Shown: in pieces, positions 1 through 8,036 of the stretch
How the letters are laid out: each line of letters begins with the position of its first letter
Numbering within the stretch: position 1 is the stretch's first letter
Assembly: GCA_019244165.1 (NCBI GenBank)
Contig: JAFATA010000023.1
Location: 1-46,570 of the forward strand
Direction of reading: 5' to 3'
Source: Pseudonocardiales bacterium
Lineage (GTDB): Bacteria; Actinomycetota; Actinomycetes; Mycobacteriales; Pseudonocardiaceae
DNA length: 46,570 nucleotides
Translations under genes and position numbers: made by a program
Notes under the pieces: generated by a model
Databases searched by the model: none
What the model saw: only the letters and a program-made list of their open reading frames with translations
What the model was told of the DNA's origin: nothing

Positions 1-137
1 AACCGTAACGAACCAAGCTCCCGCTCACCCTCACCAACCGACACCCGCACGCAGCCTCCTCCATGAACTGCGTGAGTCCTACCGGTCACCAACCAGCCGA
101 CGCCCCCACCACCTCGGCGTGTCGCCCCATAGTCCGG

Positions 138-734
138 TCAATAGATATTCGTGACATGAAGGATGCTACTCAGCAACCCGTCGATGGATCCGCCCTGTCG
201 TGGGTCGGCGGTCTGCGGGGGAGACTCCTTGAAGGCGGCGTTGCCCATGCTTGCACCCTTGGCGTCAGGTCGCGGTGCCGGGGAGTCTGCTGGGGAGGTT
301 CTGGAGCCGGCTGGTCGCACTGGAGTTGATCCCACTGGAGTTGATCCCACTGGGACGGAGGCCTTCGGAGCGATAGGGGCGCTTTGCCGTGGTGCCGACT
401 GCACCGGCGCTCGCCGCACGGGGAGATCTTTGAGGGACGAGCCCCACTGGGGGGTTGCGCCTGGCGTCCAGGGAGCGGCCTGTCCGGGACCTGCCTGTGT
501 TGGACCTGAAAGCGATGCCGCGGAACTCGCGGTGGGTAGTTGTTGCGGTTCCGCGACGATCGGGCTGGCCGAGGGTTCGACGATCGATTCCGCCTCACCG
601 CCGGCGAGCAGCGGCGAGCTGCCGTGCAAAACGGTGGCGGAAAGCGTCACGGCAGATCCGGCGAACAGCGCCCCCAGAGTGCGTGCCGTCGGCCTCCGCG
701 AGTTGGGCGACGCGGACGAATAGCTAGCGACCAT
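138..734 (-). CDS. secreted or membrane-anchored Pro/Ser-rich hypothetical protein
   Basis: I do not recognise a family for this 198-residue protein. It has a basic N-terminus (RRPTART around residue 14), then one hydrophobic segment at about residues 18-38, which looks like a signal peptide or anchor. A long low-complexity Pro/Ser/Ala tail follows, then a short C-terminal hydrophobic patch (GLLSSILHV). The tail contains an exact in-frame duplication of five codons (VGSTP twice). Its architecture resembles the protein at 12116-12835. It lies downstream of thrC on the same strand, 131 bases away. The opposite strand is also open, as is common in GC-rich DNA, so this strand was chosen for its signal-like N-terminus. 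The ATG at 734 has only a weak ribosome site. Confidence 0.5.
   Translation of the reverse strand: MVASYSSASPNSRRPTARTLGALFAGSAVTLSATVLHGSSPLLAGGEAESIVEPSASPIVAEPQQLPTASSAASLSGPTQAGPGQAAPWTPGATPQWGSSLKDLPVRRAPVQSAPRQSAPIAPKASVPVGSTPVGSTPVRPAGSRTSPADSPAPRPDAKGASMGNAAFKESPPQTADPRQGGSIDGLLSSILHVTNIY
319..348. repeat. 15-nt tandem repeat, 2 copies
   Basis: Two identical adjacent copies of actggagttgatccc are followed by the first bases of a third. They lie inside the secreted protein gene and add five codons without shifting the frame. Confidence 0.9.
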
Positions 735-865
735 CGGTCAAGCACGCTCCCTTTCGCGATTCACGGACCCGACCTAGGGCCCGCCACCAAGTGTGGTCGA
801 GACTGTATCGTGCGTGATCGACGATTGGTGGGATGTGCCCGCGATTTGCAGACGTTGCGGCCAGA

Positions 866-2173
866 TCAGCGTCCAAGGGCCGTGCGGATGGCCATGGTGT
901 TCGGTGCCACAGGGGCTCGCAGTCCCAGGTGGTCTTCCACAGCGTCCAGGGTCTTGAGCCCGTCGCCAGTGATGAGCAGGACGGTTTCGGCGTCGGGATC
1001 CAACCGGCCATCCTCGACGAGCTTTTTCGCGCAGGCCACCGTTACTCCTCCGGCGGTCTCGGCGAAGATTCCTTCGGTGCGGGCCAGCAGCCGGATCCCC
1101 TCGACCACCTCCTCGTCGGTGGCATCCTCGATCGCGCCGCCCGTGCGGCGGACAGTGTCCAGCGCATAGGGGCCGTCGGCGGGTGCACCGATCGCCAGCG
1201 AGCGAGCGATGGTGTCCGGTCGGACCGGCACGACCACGTCGCGGCCGGCTTTGAAGGCTGCAGATACCGGTGAACAGCCGCTAGCCTGTGCCCCGAACAC
1301 TCGATACGGCGCGGGCTGCACCAAGCCCAGTTCGCTGAGCTCCCGAAACCCCTTGTCCACCTTGGTCAACTGGGAACCAGATCCGATGGGTACGACAACC
1401 TGGTCGGGCAGCCGCCAACCGAGCTGCTCGGCGACCTCATAACCCAGCGTCTTGGAGCCCTCGGCGTAGTAGGGGCGGACATTGACGTTGACGAATGCCC
1501 AGTCCTCGTGTTCTGCGGCGAGCTCGGTGGCGAGCCGGTTGACGTCGTCGTAGGTGCCGTCCACCGCGATCAGCGCACCGTCGTAGACCGCTGTGGTGAG
1601 CACTTTGGCTCGTTCCAGCGAGGAGGGGATGAGCACCACCGACTGCCAGCCGGCGCGGGCGGCCGCAGCGGCTACCGCGTTGGCGAGGTTGCCGGTCGAC
1701 GGGCAGGCAAGGACGCTAAAACCGAGCTGCCGAGCGGCGGCCAGCGCGACCGCGACCACTCGATCCTTGAAGGAGTGCGTTGGGTTGCCGGTGTCGTCCT
1801 TGACCCACAATCGGCGCATCCCCAGCGCCTTGGCGAGTCGCTCGGCGTGAATCAGCCGGGTCAGGCCGGGCTGGGTGTTCGGGTATTCATCGACGTCGTC
1901 CGGCACGGGCAGCAACCTGCGATAACGCCAGATCGATCGGGGCCCGGACTCGATGTCCAAACGGGTGATGCACTCGAAGTCGTAGCCAACCTCCAGCGGC
2001 CCGAAGCACTCGGCACAGGCGAACTCCGCAGCCAGTGGTGCACCGAGCCCACATTCCCGGCACACCAGCTGGCGCGCAGGCCCCAGGCCTAGCTCAGAGG
2101 TGGTCCCGGTACTGATCGTGCCTGTGTTGATCGTTTCTGTGTTGATCGTGCTCGTGCCGAGCGTGCCGGTCAT
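866..2173 (-). CDS. thrC: threonine synthase
   Basis: PLP-dependent enzyme converting O-phosphohomoserine to threonine in the cytoplasm, the last step of threonine synthesis. At 435 residues it is near family length. An N-terminal zinc-ribbon-like segment has cysteine pairs at 38/41 and 53/56. The PLP lysine is in THSFKDR (about K136), the CPSTGNLANAVAAAAAR loop cups the cofactor phosphate, and VPIGSGSQLTKV lies further on. The ATG at 2173 follows GAGGAGAGG at good spacing. Unusual point: before the zinc ribbon there is a 25-residue Thr/Ile/Asn-rich extension built from three degenerate 15-nt units (residues 7-21). The isolated context, away from hom and thrB, fits a stand-alone actinobacterial thrC. 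Function is confident; the role of the extension is unknown. Confidence 0.95.
   Translation of the reverse strand: MTGTLGTSTINTETINTGTISTGTTSELGLGPARQLVCRECGLGAPLAAEFACAECFGPLEVGYDFECITRLDIESGPRSIWRYRRLLPVPDDVDEYPNTQPGLTRLIHAERLAKALGMRRLWVKDDTGNPTHSFKDRVVAVALAAARQLGFSVLACPSTGNLANAVAAAAARAGWQSVVLIPSSLERAKVLTTAVYDGALIAVDGTYDDVNRLATELAAEHEDWAFVNVNVRPYYAEGSKTLGYEVAEQLGWRLPDQVVVPIGSGSQLTKVDKGFRELSELGLVQPAPYRVFGAQASGCSPVSAAFKAGRDVVVPVRPDTIARSLAIGAPADGPYALDTVRRTGGAIEDATDEEVVEGIRLLARTEGIFAETAGGVTVACAKKLVEDGRLDPDAETVLLITGDGLKTLDAVEDHLGLRAPVAPNTMAIRTALGR
2111..2155. repeat. 15-nt degenerate tandem repeat, 3 copies (thrC N-terminus)
   Basis: Three consecutive 15-base units (actgatcgtgcctgt, gttgatcgtttctgt, gttgatcgtgctcgt) encode TSTIN, TETIN and TGTIS on the minus strand, ahead of the conserved threonine synthase fold. 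Confidence 0.88.
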
Positions 2174-2430
2174 CGCGAGGTCCTCTCCTCATCTCTCCCG
2201 CACGGCGGGTCGGAATTGGCACCGTGATCGCTAGTGGCCTCGCGGTATGCGGTCGTGCGCGTCAGCCAGCGTCGGTTGCCGGGGCTTCGTCGGGCCGATC
2301 CCTCTGCCCCTCTGGATGAGCTGTATTCGGTTGTGCTCTTCACCGTACGGCAGTCGGTACCGGCTGCCAACCAAGTCCACGATGCGGGAAGGGCGCGAGC
2401 GGCTTGCGGGCCGATGCGAGGATAGCCGGC

Positions 2431-3399
2431 GTGAGCTCCCTGACGGTCGCCTCCGCGTCGCTGTACCTGATCCTCGGCGAGGAGGAACTGCTGGTCGAGC
2501 GTGCCGTGCAGGGTGTGGTAGCGGCGGCGCGGCAGACCGACCCGCAGACCGAAGTGCGCCGGGTGCGCACCACCGACCTGGTGGTCGGCGAGCTTGACGA
2601 GCTGGTCAGCCCGTCGCTGTTCGCCCACAGGCGGGTGGTGGTACTGGATGGCGCCCACGAGGCGGGTAAGGACATGACCAATGCGGTCCTGGACCATGCG
2701 CGCAATCCAGCGGGGGACACTGTTCTCGTCGTGGTGCACGCGGGGGGCGGCCGCGGTAAGGCGCTGCTCGACGGGCTGCGGGCGGCCGGTGCCGTGGTCA
2801 CCGAATGCCCCCGAATCACCCGCTTCGAAGACCGGGCGCGCTTCGTACGCGAGGAGGTCCACCGCGCCGGTGGGCGGATCAGCGCCGGCGCGGTCACCGC
2901 CCTGATTGATGCAGTCGGTTCCGACCTGCGGGAACTTGTCTCGGCTGCGGCTGCGCTGAGCACCGACAGCGGCGGGGAGGTCGATGAGGCCGCGGTGCGC
3001 CGCTATTACCGGGGCCGTGCCGAGGTCACCGGATTCTCGGTCGCGGAGAAGGTGATGACCGGGGATGCCGCCGGTGCTCTGGAGACGCTGCGCTGGGCGA
3101 TGCAGCTGGGTGTGCCGCACGTCCTGCTCGCCGACGCGCTCGCCGACGCCGTGCGCACGGTTGCCCGGGTGAGCGCCTCGGGCCGCGCTGACCCCTACCG
3201 GCTGGCGAGCACGCTGGGGATGCCACCGTGGAAGGTGAAGAAGGCGATGGCGCAGGCCCGAGGCTGGCAGGCCGATCAGCTGGCGCAGGCGATCGCGCTG
3301 GTGGCCACCCTCAACGCCGAGGTGAAGGGAGTGGCCGCGGACGCCGAGTACGCCCTGGAACGTGCGGTGCTCGCACTGTGCGCCGCCCGCCGCCGCTGA
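2431..3399 (+). CDS. holA: DNA polymerase III delta subunit (clamp loader)
   Basis: Delta subunit of the clamp-loader complex, which opens the beta sliding clamp. It begins with the typical actinobacterial LYLILGEEELLVERAV segment and continues with the degenerate AAA+ fold that lacks a functional P-loop in this family, then the C-terminal collar domain (TLGMPPWKVKKAMAQAR near residue 265). From the GTG at 2431 it is 322 residues, the usual size. This start was preferred to an in-frame TTG at 2404 because GAGG lies about 10 bases upstream and the family starts close to the LGEEEL motif. It is convergent with rpsT, as in mycobacteria, and divergent from thrC. Confidence 0.93.
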   Translation: MSSLTVASASLYLILGEEELLVERAVQGVVAAARQTDPQTEVRRVRTTDLVVGELDELVSPSLFAHRRVVVLDGAHEAGKDMTNAVLDHARNPAGDTVLVVVHAGGGRGKALLDGLRAAGAVVTECPRITRFEDRARFVREEVHRAGGRISAGAVTALIDAVGSDLRELVSAAAALSTDSGGEVDEAAVRRYYRGRAEVTGFSVAEKVMTGDAAGALETLRWAMQLGVPHVLLADALADAVRTVARVSASGRADPYRLASTLGMPPWKVKKAMAQARGWQADQLAQAIALVATLNAEVKGVAADAEYALERAVLALCAARRR

Positions 3400-3431
3400 G
3401 CGGCGCAAAGGCCGACTGCCGCTGAGCGGCG
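3391..3431. terminator. paired palindromes between convergent holA and rpsT
   Basis: The 7-bp palindrome cgccgctgagcggcg at 3391-3405 overlaps the holA stop codon. A second copy, gccgctgagcggcg, lies at 3418-3431 just before the rpsT stop. The duplicated hairpins sit exactly in the convergent gap, so a bidirectional terminator is likely, although neither has a T-tract. Confidence 0.6.
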
Positions 3432-3692
3432 TTACAGTTGGTTGGCCCGCCGAGCCATGGCCGATTTGCGGTTCGCCGCTTGGTTGCGGTGGATGACGCC
3501 CTTGCTCACGGCCTTGTCCAGCGCCCGGCTGGCAGTCCGCAGCTCGCCGAGCGCCCGGTCCTTCTCGCCGGCAGATGCGGCTTCACGGAACCGGCGGACC
3601 GCCGTCTTCAGCGACGACTTGATGGACTTGTTGCGCAGTCGTGCCTTCTCGTTGGTCCGAATCCGCTTCATCTGCGACTTGATGTTGGCCAC
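3432..3692 (-). CDS. rpsT: 30S ribosomal protein S20
   Basis: Primary 16S rRNA-binding protein of the small subunit. The 86-residue product shows the S20 signature from start to end: [17 protein letters not shown] at the N-terminus, [14 protein letters not shown] in the middle and [18 protein letters not shown] at the C-terminus. The reading frame stays open for another 486 bases upstream, but family length and a GAAGG ribosome site before the GTG at 3692 define the start. It is convergent with holA, with paired hairpins in the gap. Confidence 0.96.
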   Translation of the reverse strand: MANIKSQMKRIRTNEKARLRNKSIKSSLKTAVRRFREAASAGEKDRALGELRTASRALDKAVSKGVIHRNQAANRKSAMARRANQL

Positions 3693-3827
3693 GCGTTTAC
3701 CTTCGATCTCGCTTTCCACAGGAGGTGCCGTCGCGCGGCACGGTAAACGATCGTAACAGCCGGTATGACCGGCCCCAGAGGAAACCCCAGACGAAAGCCG
3801 GTGGGACAGAGCCGGTAAGACAGGGGG

Positions 3828-4262
3828 ATGGAGGTACTCAGCAGCCGTGTCCTGCTCCACCCGACCGACCTCGAGCGTTCCACGGCGTTCTACCGCGACG
3901 TGCTGGGGCTCGCCGTTCATCGCGAGTTCCCGGGCGGGACGGTATTTGCCCTTGGCGGGGGCTTCCTGGAGGTGACGGGGCACTCTGAGTCCAGCCCGAG
4001 CGTCGCGGTCGCGGTGTGGTTGCAGGTCCGTGACCTGGCGGCGACGGCGGCCGAGCTCGTCCATCGGGGGGTGCGGGTGCTGCGGGAGCCGCGTCGGGAA
4101 CCGTGGGGGCTCGACGAAATGTGGATCGCCGACCCGGACGGCTTCCGCCTGGTAATCGTCGAGGTGCCCGCCGGTCACCCCCTGAGAAGCGATCAGCGGG
4201 CCCGCACACCAACCCCGACGTCAGAACACCCGGTAGGGCAGGAACTTCCCGTCCAGCACTAG
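3828..4262 (+). CDS. VOC/glyoxalase-fold protein
   Basis: A 144-residue single-domain vicinal-oxygen-chelate protein. The paired beta-alpha-beta motif is visible: [22 protein letters not shown] opens the first half, and [17 protein letters not shown] followed by [16 protein letters not shown] forms the second. Enzymes of this fold are metal-dependent lyases, dioxygenases or resistance proteins; the substrate here cannot be told. The ATG at 3828 follows a purine-rich ACAGGGGG. The last 42 bases overlap the 3' end of the opposite-strand cyanase gene, and the tail beyond GHPLR looks like read-through sequence not needed by the fold. Confidence 0.82.
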   Translation: MEVLSSRVLLHPTDLERSTAFYRDVLGLAVHREFPGGTVFALGGGFLEVTGHSESSPSVAVAVWLQVRDLAATAAELVHRGVRVLREPRREPWGLDEMWIADPDGFRLVIVEVPAGHPLRSDQRARTPTPTSEHPVGQELPVQH

Positions 4263-4685
4263 GCGCACCCGGTCGCCGTGGGGGTCTTCACGGCGTTCGA
4301 ACGATAGCTCGAAGTCGATGGTGCTCATGATGCCGTCGCCGAACTCCTCACGGATCAGCTCGGCCACCGTGCTGCCGTAGACCTGCACGACCTCCTGCAG
4401 CCGGTACACCACGGGTCCGGTGGTATCGACCATGTCCGCACCGCGTACCGGCGGCAGCTGCAGGGCCTCCACGACGTCGCCGTCCAGCTGCAGCAGCTGC
4501 CCCAACGTGTGAGCTTGGTTGGCGTCCAATGGCTGCTGGCCCAGCACCGCCGAGGTGCTCCACACCAGCGAGCGGTCCAGACTCTTCGCGATGGTCGTCC
4601 AGGACACCTGGAGACGGTGCTTGGCGGCCAATGCGGCGGCTGCGGCTTCCCGGCGGCCCAGCCTGGGCAGCGGAACGATCGTCAC
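4221..4685 (-). CDS. cynS: cyanate hydratase (cyanase)
   Basis: Decomposes cyanate with bicarbonate to carbon dioxide and carbamate, which breaks down to ammonia. The 154-residue product matches family size (E. coli 156). The N-terminal half is helix-turn-helix-like (TIAKSLDRSLVWSTSAVLGQQ). The C-terminal catalytic domain contains VVYRLQEVVQVYGSTV and FGDGIMSTIDF, placing the catalytic Arg, Glu and Ser at R95, E98 and S121, equivalent to E. coli R96, E99 and S122. The GTG at 4685 was chosen because GGGAGGAGG lies six bases upstream; an ATG 13 codons earlier has no such site. No carbonic anhydrase or cyanate transporter gene is adjacent, so it appears to act alone here. Confidence 0.92.
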   Translation of the reverse strand: MTIVPLPRLGRREAAAAALAAKHRLQVSWTTIAKSLDRSLVWSTSAVLGQQPLDANQAHTLGQLLQLDGDVVEALQLPPVRGADMVDTTGPVVYRLQEVVQVYGSTVAELIREEFGDGIMSTIDFELSFERREDPHGDRVRLVLDGKFLPYRVF

Positions 4686-4706
4686 GGTGGCCCTCCTCCC
4701 GGTGGG

Positions 4707-5018
4707 ATGCTCACGTTCGATCATCCCCGCTGCGCCGGGTCGGCGTCACGCAGCCGAGAGCGAACAGCCCTTCAGGGCCGGAGGGCAAAGGTCATCCAGA
4801 TCAGGGACGTGCCCGACGACGCGCACGCCGAGCTGACCAGACGAGCCGAGGCGGCTGGGCTGTCCCTGAGCAGGTTCGTGCTGCGCGAACTGGAGTTGAC
4901 CAGCCGCCTCGGCCGTAACGTGCAGATCTTCGCCCGGCTACGGGAGCTGCCTGCCACCGGCATCACCGACGAGGCGATCATCGAGGACATCCGGCCTGAG
5001 CGGGACCGCGCCGGGTGA
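4707..5018 (+). CDS. ribbon-helix-helix antitoxin of a VapBC-type pair
   Basis: DNA-binding antitoxin expected to neutralise the PIN toxin encoded immediately downstream and to repress the operon. The core IQIRDVPDDAHAELTRRAEA and LSLSRFVLREL is the FitA/VapB-type ribbon-helix-helix used in mycobacteria and relatives, followed by a C-terminal toxin-binding tail ending ERDRAG. The start is uncertain. Homologues usually begin MKVIQIRDVP, but here the codon before KVIQIR is GCA, so either the in-frame ATG at 4707 (adding about 27 residues) or a GTG at 4809 is used. The stop overlaps the toxin start as GTGA, implying translational coupling. Confidence 0.8.
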   Translation: MLTFDHPRCAGSASRSRERTALQGRRAKVIQIRDVPDDAHAELTRRAEAAGLSLSRFVLRELELTSRLGRNVQIFARLRELPATGITDEAIIEDIRPERDRAG

Positions 5019-5404
5019 TTGTCGTCGATGCCTCGGTGATCGTGGCGGTGATCATCGGATCGGTGGGTGCAGCCGACCGCCTCGCCGACGAGCGGTTGGT
5101 GGTGCCGGCCATCGTTGACGGTGAGGCGGGCAGTGCCGTGCGCCGGCAGTGGCGGCACGGATCACTCAGCGATGAGCGGGCCAGCATCGCGATCGACGCT
5201 CTCGGCGCCCTGGAAATTATGCGCTTCGAACACCGTGCCTTACTCCCGCGAGCCTGGGAACTGCGGCACAGCCTGACCTTCACGGACGGCCTTTACCTCG
5301 CGCTGGCCGAGCAACTCAAAATTCCGCTGGTTACCCTGGACGGCCGCATCGCAGCAGCACCGCACATCACGGCTGATGTCGAGGTGCTCGCTCGAAGCTC
5401 GTGA
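5015..5404 (+). CDS. vapC: PIN-domain ribonuclease toxin (VapC family)
   Basis: Metal-dependent endoribonuclease expected to inhibit growth by cutting RNA (often tRNA or rRNA in this family) when the antitoxin is lost. The 129-residue protein is a complete PIN domain with the acidic quartet D5 (IVVDAS), E37 (VDGEAGS), D91 (FTDGLYLALAEQ) and D109 (VTLDGR). Its GTG start overlaps the antitoxin stop by one base step (GTGA). The pair lies upstream of lepA, as one of several small accessory modules in this part of the window. The RNA target cannot be predicted from sequence. Confidence 0.88.
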   Translation: MIVVDASVIVAVIIGSVGAADRLADERLVVPAIVDGEAGSAVRRQWRHGSLSDERASIAIDALGALEIMRFEHRALLPRAWELRHSLTFTDGLYLALAEQLKIPLVTLDGRIAAAPHITADVEVLARSS

Positions 5405-5497
5405 GATCACATGAGACGGGCATGGTCCCGGCGGCGCGGGTGACCTCGATGCGGCGTGCGACCATGACGTGATCCCCTGCTGCCCGAGGACTGCTGA

Positions 5498-7339
5498 GTG
5501 ACCACGTTCGCCGACAAGACCTTCACCCCTCCCGAACTGATCCGCAACTTCTGCATCATTGCGCACATCGATCACGGCAAGTCCACCCTGGCCGACCGCA
5601 TGTTGCAGCTCACCGGCGTGCTCGACGCGCGCAACTACCGGGCGCAGTATCTCGACCGGATGGACATCGAGCGCGAGCGAGGCATCACCATCAAGGCGCA
5701 GAACGTCCGGCTGCCCTGGCGGGTCGACGGTGTCGACCACGTGCTGCACCTGATCGACACCCCCGGCCACGTCGACTTCAGCTACGAGGTATCCCGCGCG
5801 CTGGAGGCGTGTGAGGGCGCCGTGCTGCTGGTGGACGCCGCGCAGGGCATCGAGGCGCAGACCCTGGCGAACCTGTATCTGGCGCTGGAGAAGGACCTGC
5901 GGATCATCCCAGTGCTCAACAAGATTGACCTGCCGGCGGCCGAGCCGGACCGCTACGCCGCCGAGCTGGCACACATCCTCGGCTGGGTGCCCGAGGACGT
6001 GCTGCGGGTCAGCGCGAAGACCGGCCAGGGCGTGCGGGAGTTGCTTGACGTGGTGGTCGAGCAGGTTCCGGCCCCCGTCGGGGACAGCACGGCACCGACC
6101 CGGGCGATGATTTTCGACTCGGTCTACGACTCCTACCGGGGGGTGGTCACCTACATCCGGGTGGTAGACGGGCGGATCGTCCCGCGGGACCGGATCCGGA
6201 TGATGTCCACCGGCGCCACCCACGAGCTGCTCGAGGTCGGCATCATCTCGCCCGATCAGAAGCCGTGTGACGGCTTGGGTGTCGGCGAGGTCGGCTACCT
6301 CATGACCGGGGTGAAGGATGTCCGGCAGTCCCGGGTCGGGGACACCATCACCAGCGAGCGGGGCGGCGCCACCGTGGCGCTGTCCGGCTACCGCACCCCC
6401 ACGCCAATGGTGTTCGCCGGGCTGTACCCGATGGACGGCTCGGACTACCCGGAACTGCGCGACGCGCTGGACAAGCTGCGGCTCAACGACGCCGCGCTGA
6501 GCTATCAACCGGAGACCTCCGCCGCGCTGGGGTTCGGTTTCCGCTGCGGATTCCTGGGCCTGCTGCACCTGGAGATCACCCGGGACCGGTTGGAGCGCGA
6601 GTTCGGCCTCGATCTCCTCTCCACCGCGCCCAATGTGGTCTACCGGGTGGTCCGCGACGAGGGGACCGAGCAAGTCGTCACCAACCCTGCGGACTGGCCT
6701 GAGGGCAAGGTCGCGCAGGTGTACGAACCGGTGGTCCGCTGCACCGTCATCGCCCCCTCAGACTTCGTCGGCACGATCATGGAACTCTGCCAGGGCCGCC
6801 GCGGCGCCCTGCTGGGGATGGACTATCTGTCGGCGTCGCGGGTGGAGCTGCGCTACACCCTGCCGATGGCCGAGATCGTGTTCGACTTCTTCGACGCGCT
6901 GAAATCCCGCACTCGCGGCTACGCCTCGATGGACTACGAGGAGGCTGGCGAGCAGATCGCCGACCTAGTCAAGGTGGACATCCTGCTGCAGGGCGAGCCG
7001 GTGGACGCGTTCTCCGCGATCGTGCACCGCGAGGCCGCCTACAGCTATGGCACCTCGATGGTGACCAAACTGCGCGAGCTGATCCCGCGCCAGCAGTTCG
7101 AGGTGCCGATCCAGGCCGCGATCGGCTCCCGGATCATCGCCCGGGAAACCATCCGCGCGCTGCGCAAGGACGTGCTGGCCAAGTGCTACGGCGGGGACAT
7201 CACCCGCAAGCGCAAACTGCTGGAGAAGCAGAAGGAGGGCAAGAAACGGATGAAGACCATCGGGCGGGTCGAGGTCCCCCAGGAGGCTTTCGTCGCCGCG
7301 CTGTCCACCGGCGACTCGGCGAAGTCCGGCCGGAAGTAG
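5498..7339 (+). CDS. lepA: elongation factor 4 (LepA), back-translocating GTPase
   Basis: Ribosome-associated GTPase that remodels stalled or mistranslocated ribosomes and helps ribosome assembly. The 613-residue protein has the G1 loop AHIDHGKST at 22-30, ERGITIKAQ (switch I), DTPGHVDF (G3), NKIDLPAA (G4) and the SAKTGQGV G5 loop. EF-G-like domains II and III follow, then the LepA-specific C-terminal domain ending in [22 protein letters not shown] sequence (here [20 protein letters not shown]). Its GTG start follows CTGCTGA closely. The gene ends 5 bases before a long perfect hairpin. Its placement near holA and rpsT follows the mycobacterial neighbourhood. Confidence 0.97.
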   Translation: MTTFADKTFTPPELIRNFCIIAHIDHGKSTLADRMLQLTGVLDARNYRAQYLDRMDIERERGITIKAQNVRLPWRVDGVDHVLHLIDTPGHVDFSYEVSRALEACEGAVLLVDAAQGIEAQTLANLYLALEKDLRIIPVLNKIDLPAAEPDRYAAELAHILGWVPEDVLRVSAKTGQGVRELLDVVVEQVPAPVGDSTAPTRAMIFDSVYDSYRGVVTYIRVVDGRIVPRDRIRMMSTGATHELLEVGIISPDQKPCDGLGVGEVGYLMTGVKDVRQSRVGDTITSERGGATVALSGYRTPTPMVFAGLYPMDGSDYPELRDALDKLRLNDAALSYQPETSAALGFGFRCGFLGLLHLEITRDRLEREFGLDLLSTAPNVVYRVVRDEGTEQVVTNPADWPEGKVAQVYEPVVRCTVIAPSDFVGTIMELCQGRRGALLGMDYLSASRVELRYTLPMAEIVFDFFDALKSRTRGYASMDYEEAGEQIADLVKVDILLQGEPVDAFSAIVHREAAYSYGTSMVTKLRELIPRQQFEVPIQAAIGSRIIARETIRALRKDVLAKCYGGDITRKRKLLEKQKEGKKRMKTIGRVEVPQEAFVAALSTGDSAKSGRK

Positions 7340-7344
7340 TTGGT

Positions 7345-7390
7345 GCTCTTCAAGGCCGGCCAACCCCCGGGTTGGCCGGCCTTGAAGAGC
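7345..7390. terminator. 22-bp perfect inverted repeat after lepA
   Basis: The left arm (7345-7366, gctcttcaaggccggccaac followed by cc) and the right arm (7369-7390) are exact reverse complements with a two-base centre. This is a probable factor-independent terminator of lepA, though there is no T-tract. The stem is unusually long and perfect. Confidence 0.75.
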
Positions 7391-7449
7391 GGACGCGAAA
7401 CTGTCGGTGGCACCTGTCAGGGTTGGCGCGACAACGGAAGGAGGGGACC

Positions 7450-8034
7450 ATGACAACTATGAGCGCCGACCCGGACTTCGCCGAGGTCGCCCAAGGTCGT
7501 CCCTTCACGGTGCACGACCTGGAGGCGATGCCCGATGACGGCCACCGCTACGAGCTCATCGACGGGATGCTCATCGTGACCCCGGCTCCCGGCTGGTCGC
7601 ACCAGCAGAGCAGTGGTGCGCTGTTCGTAGCGCTCTGGAATGCCTGCACACCTGAGTTCCGGGTGCTCTCGGCGCCCTTTGGGGTCCGCACCTCGGTCCG
7701 TAACGAGCTGCAGCCCGACATCCTGGTGGCCCGCTACGTCGACCTCACGCCGAAGAACCTGCCGGTCGCCCCGGTGCTCGCGGTCGAGGTGCTTTCCGAG
7801 AGCACCGCGCTCAACGATCTGAACAACAAGAAAGCTGCATATGAGCGGATGGGTGCCGCTTCGTACTGGGTGGTCGATCCTGAGCCTCCCGGCGGGCTGA
7901 CCGTTTTTGAGCTCAACTCGCAGGGTCGCTACCGGCAGGTGGCGAGTGTCTGCGGGGAGGAGAAGCTCGCTACCGACCGACCGTTCCCGATCATCATCGT
8001 GCCAGCCCGGCTGCTGGATGGCCTGCGACCGTAA
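7450..8034 (+). CDS. Uma2-family (DUF820) putative restriction-like endonuclease
   Basis: A 194-residue protein of the Uma2/DUF820 family, which has a PD-(D/E)xK nuclease fold and unknown physiological role. Family landmarks are present: DGHRYELIDGMLIVTPAPG near the N-terminus, QPDILVARYVDL (active-site Asp), LAVEVLSEST (active-site Glu), KKAAYERMGAASYWVVDP (Lys and the conserved WxVDP end). The ATG at 7450 follows GGAAGGAGGGGACC. It stands alone after the lepA terminator and is convergent with the next gene, with two bases between stops. Such genes are often multicopy in actinomycetes and cyanobacteria. Confidence 0.85.
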   Translation: MTTMSADPDFAEVAQGRPFTVHDLEAMPDDGHRYELIDGMLIVTPAPGWSHQQSSGALFVALWNACTPEFRVLSAPFGVRTSVRNELQPDILVARYVDLTPKNLPVAPVLAVEVLSESTALNDLNNKKAAYERMGAASYWVVDPEPPGGLTVFELNSQGRYRQVASVCGEEKLATDRPFPIIIVPARLLDGLRP

Positions 8035-8036
8035 TG

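Noticed and set aside
2174..2430. Possible threonine-responsive riboswitch or attenuator between thrC and holA
   Set aside because: No conserved riboswitch core or terminator/antiterminator pair could be drawn in the 257-base gap.
5240..6673. Open frame of 477 codons on the minus strand opposite lepA
   Set aside because: It is the antisense shadow of a well-supported LepA gene. Long antisense frames are expected in GC-rich coding DNA, and the translation has no recognisable domain.
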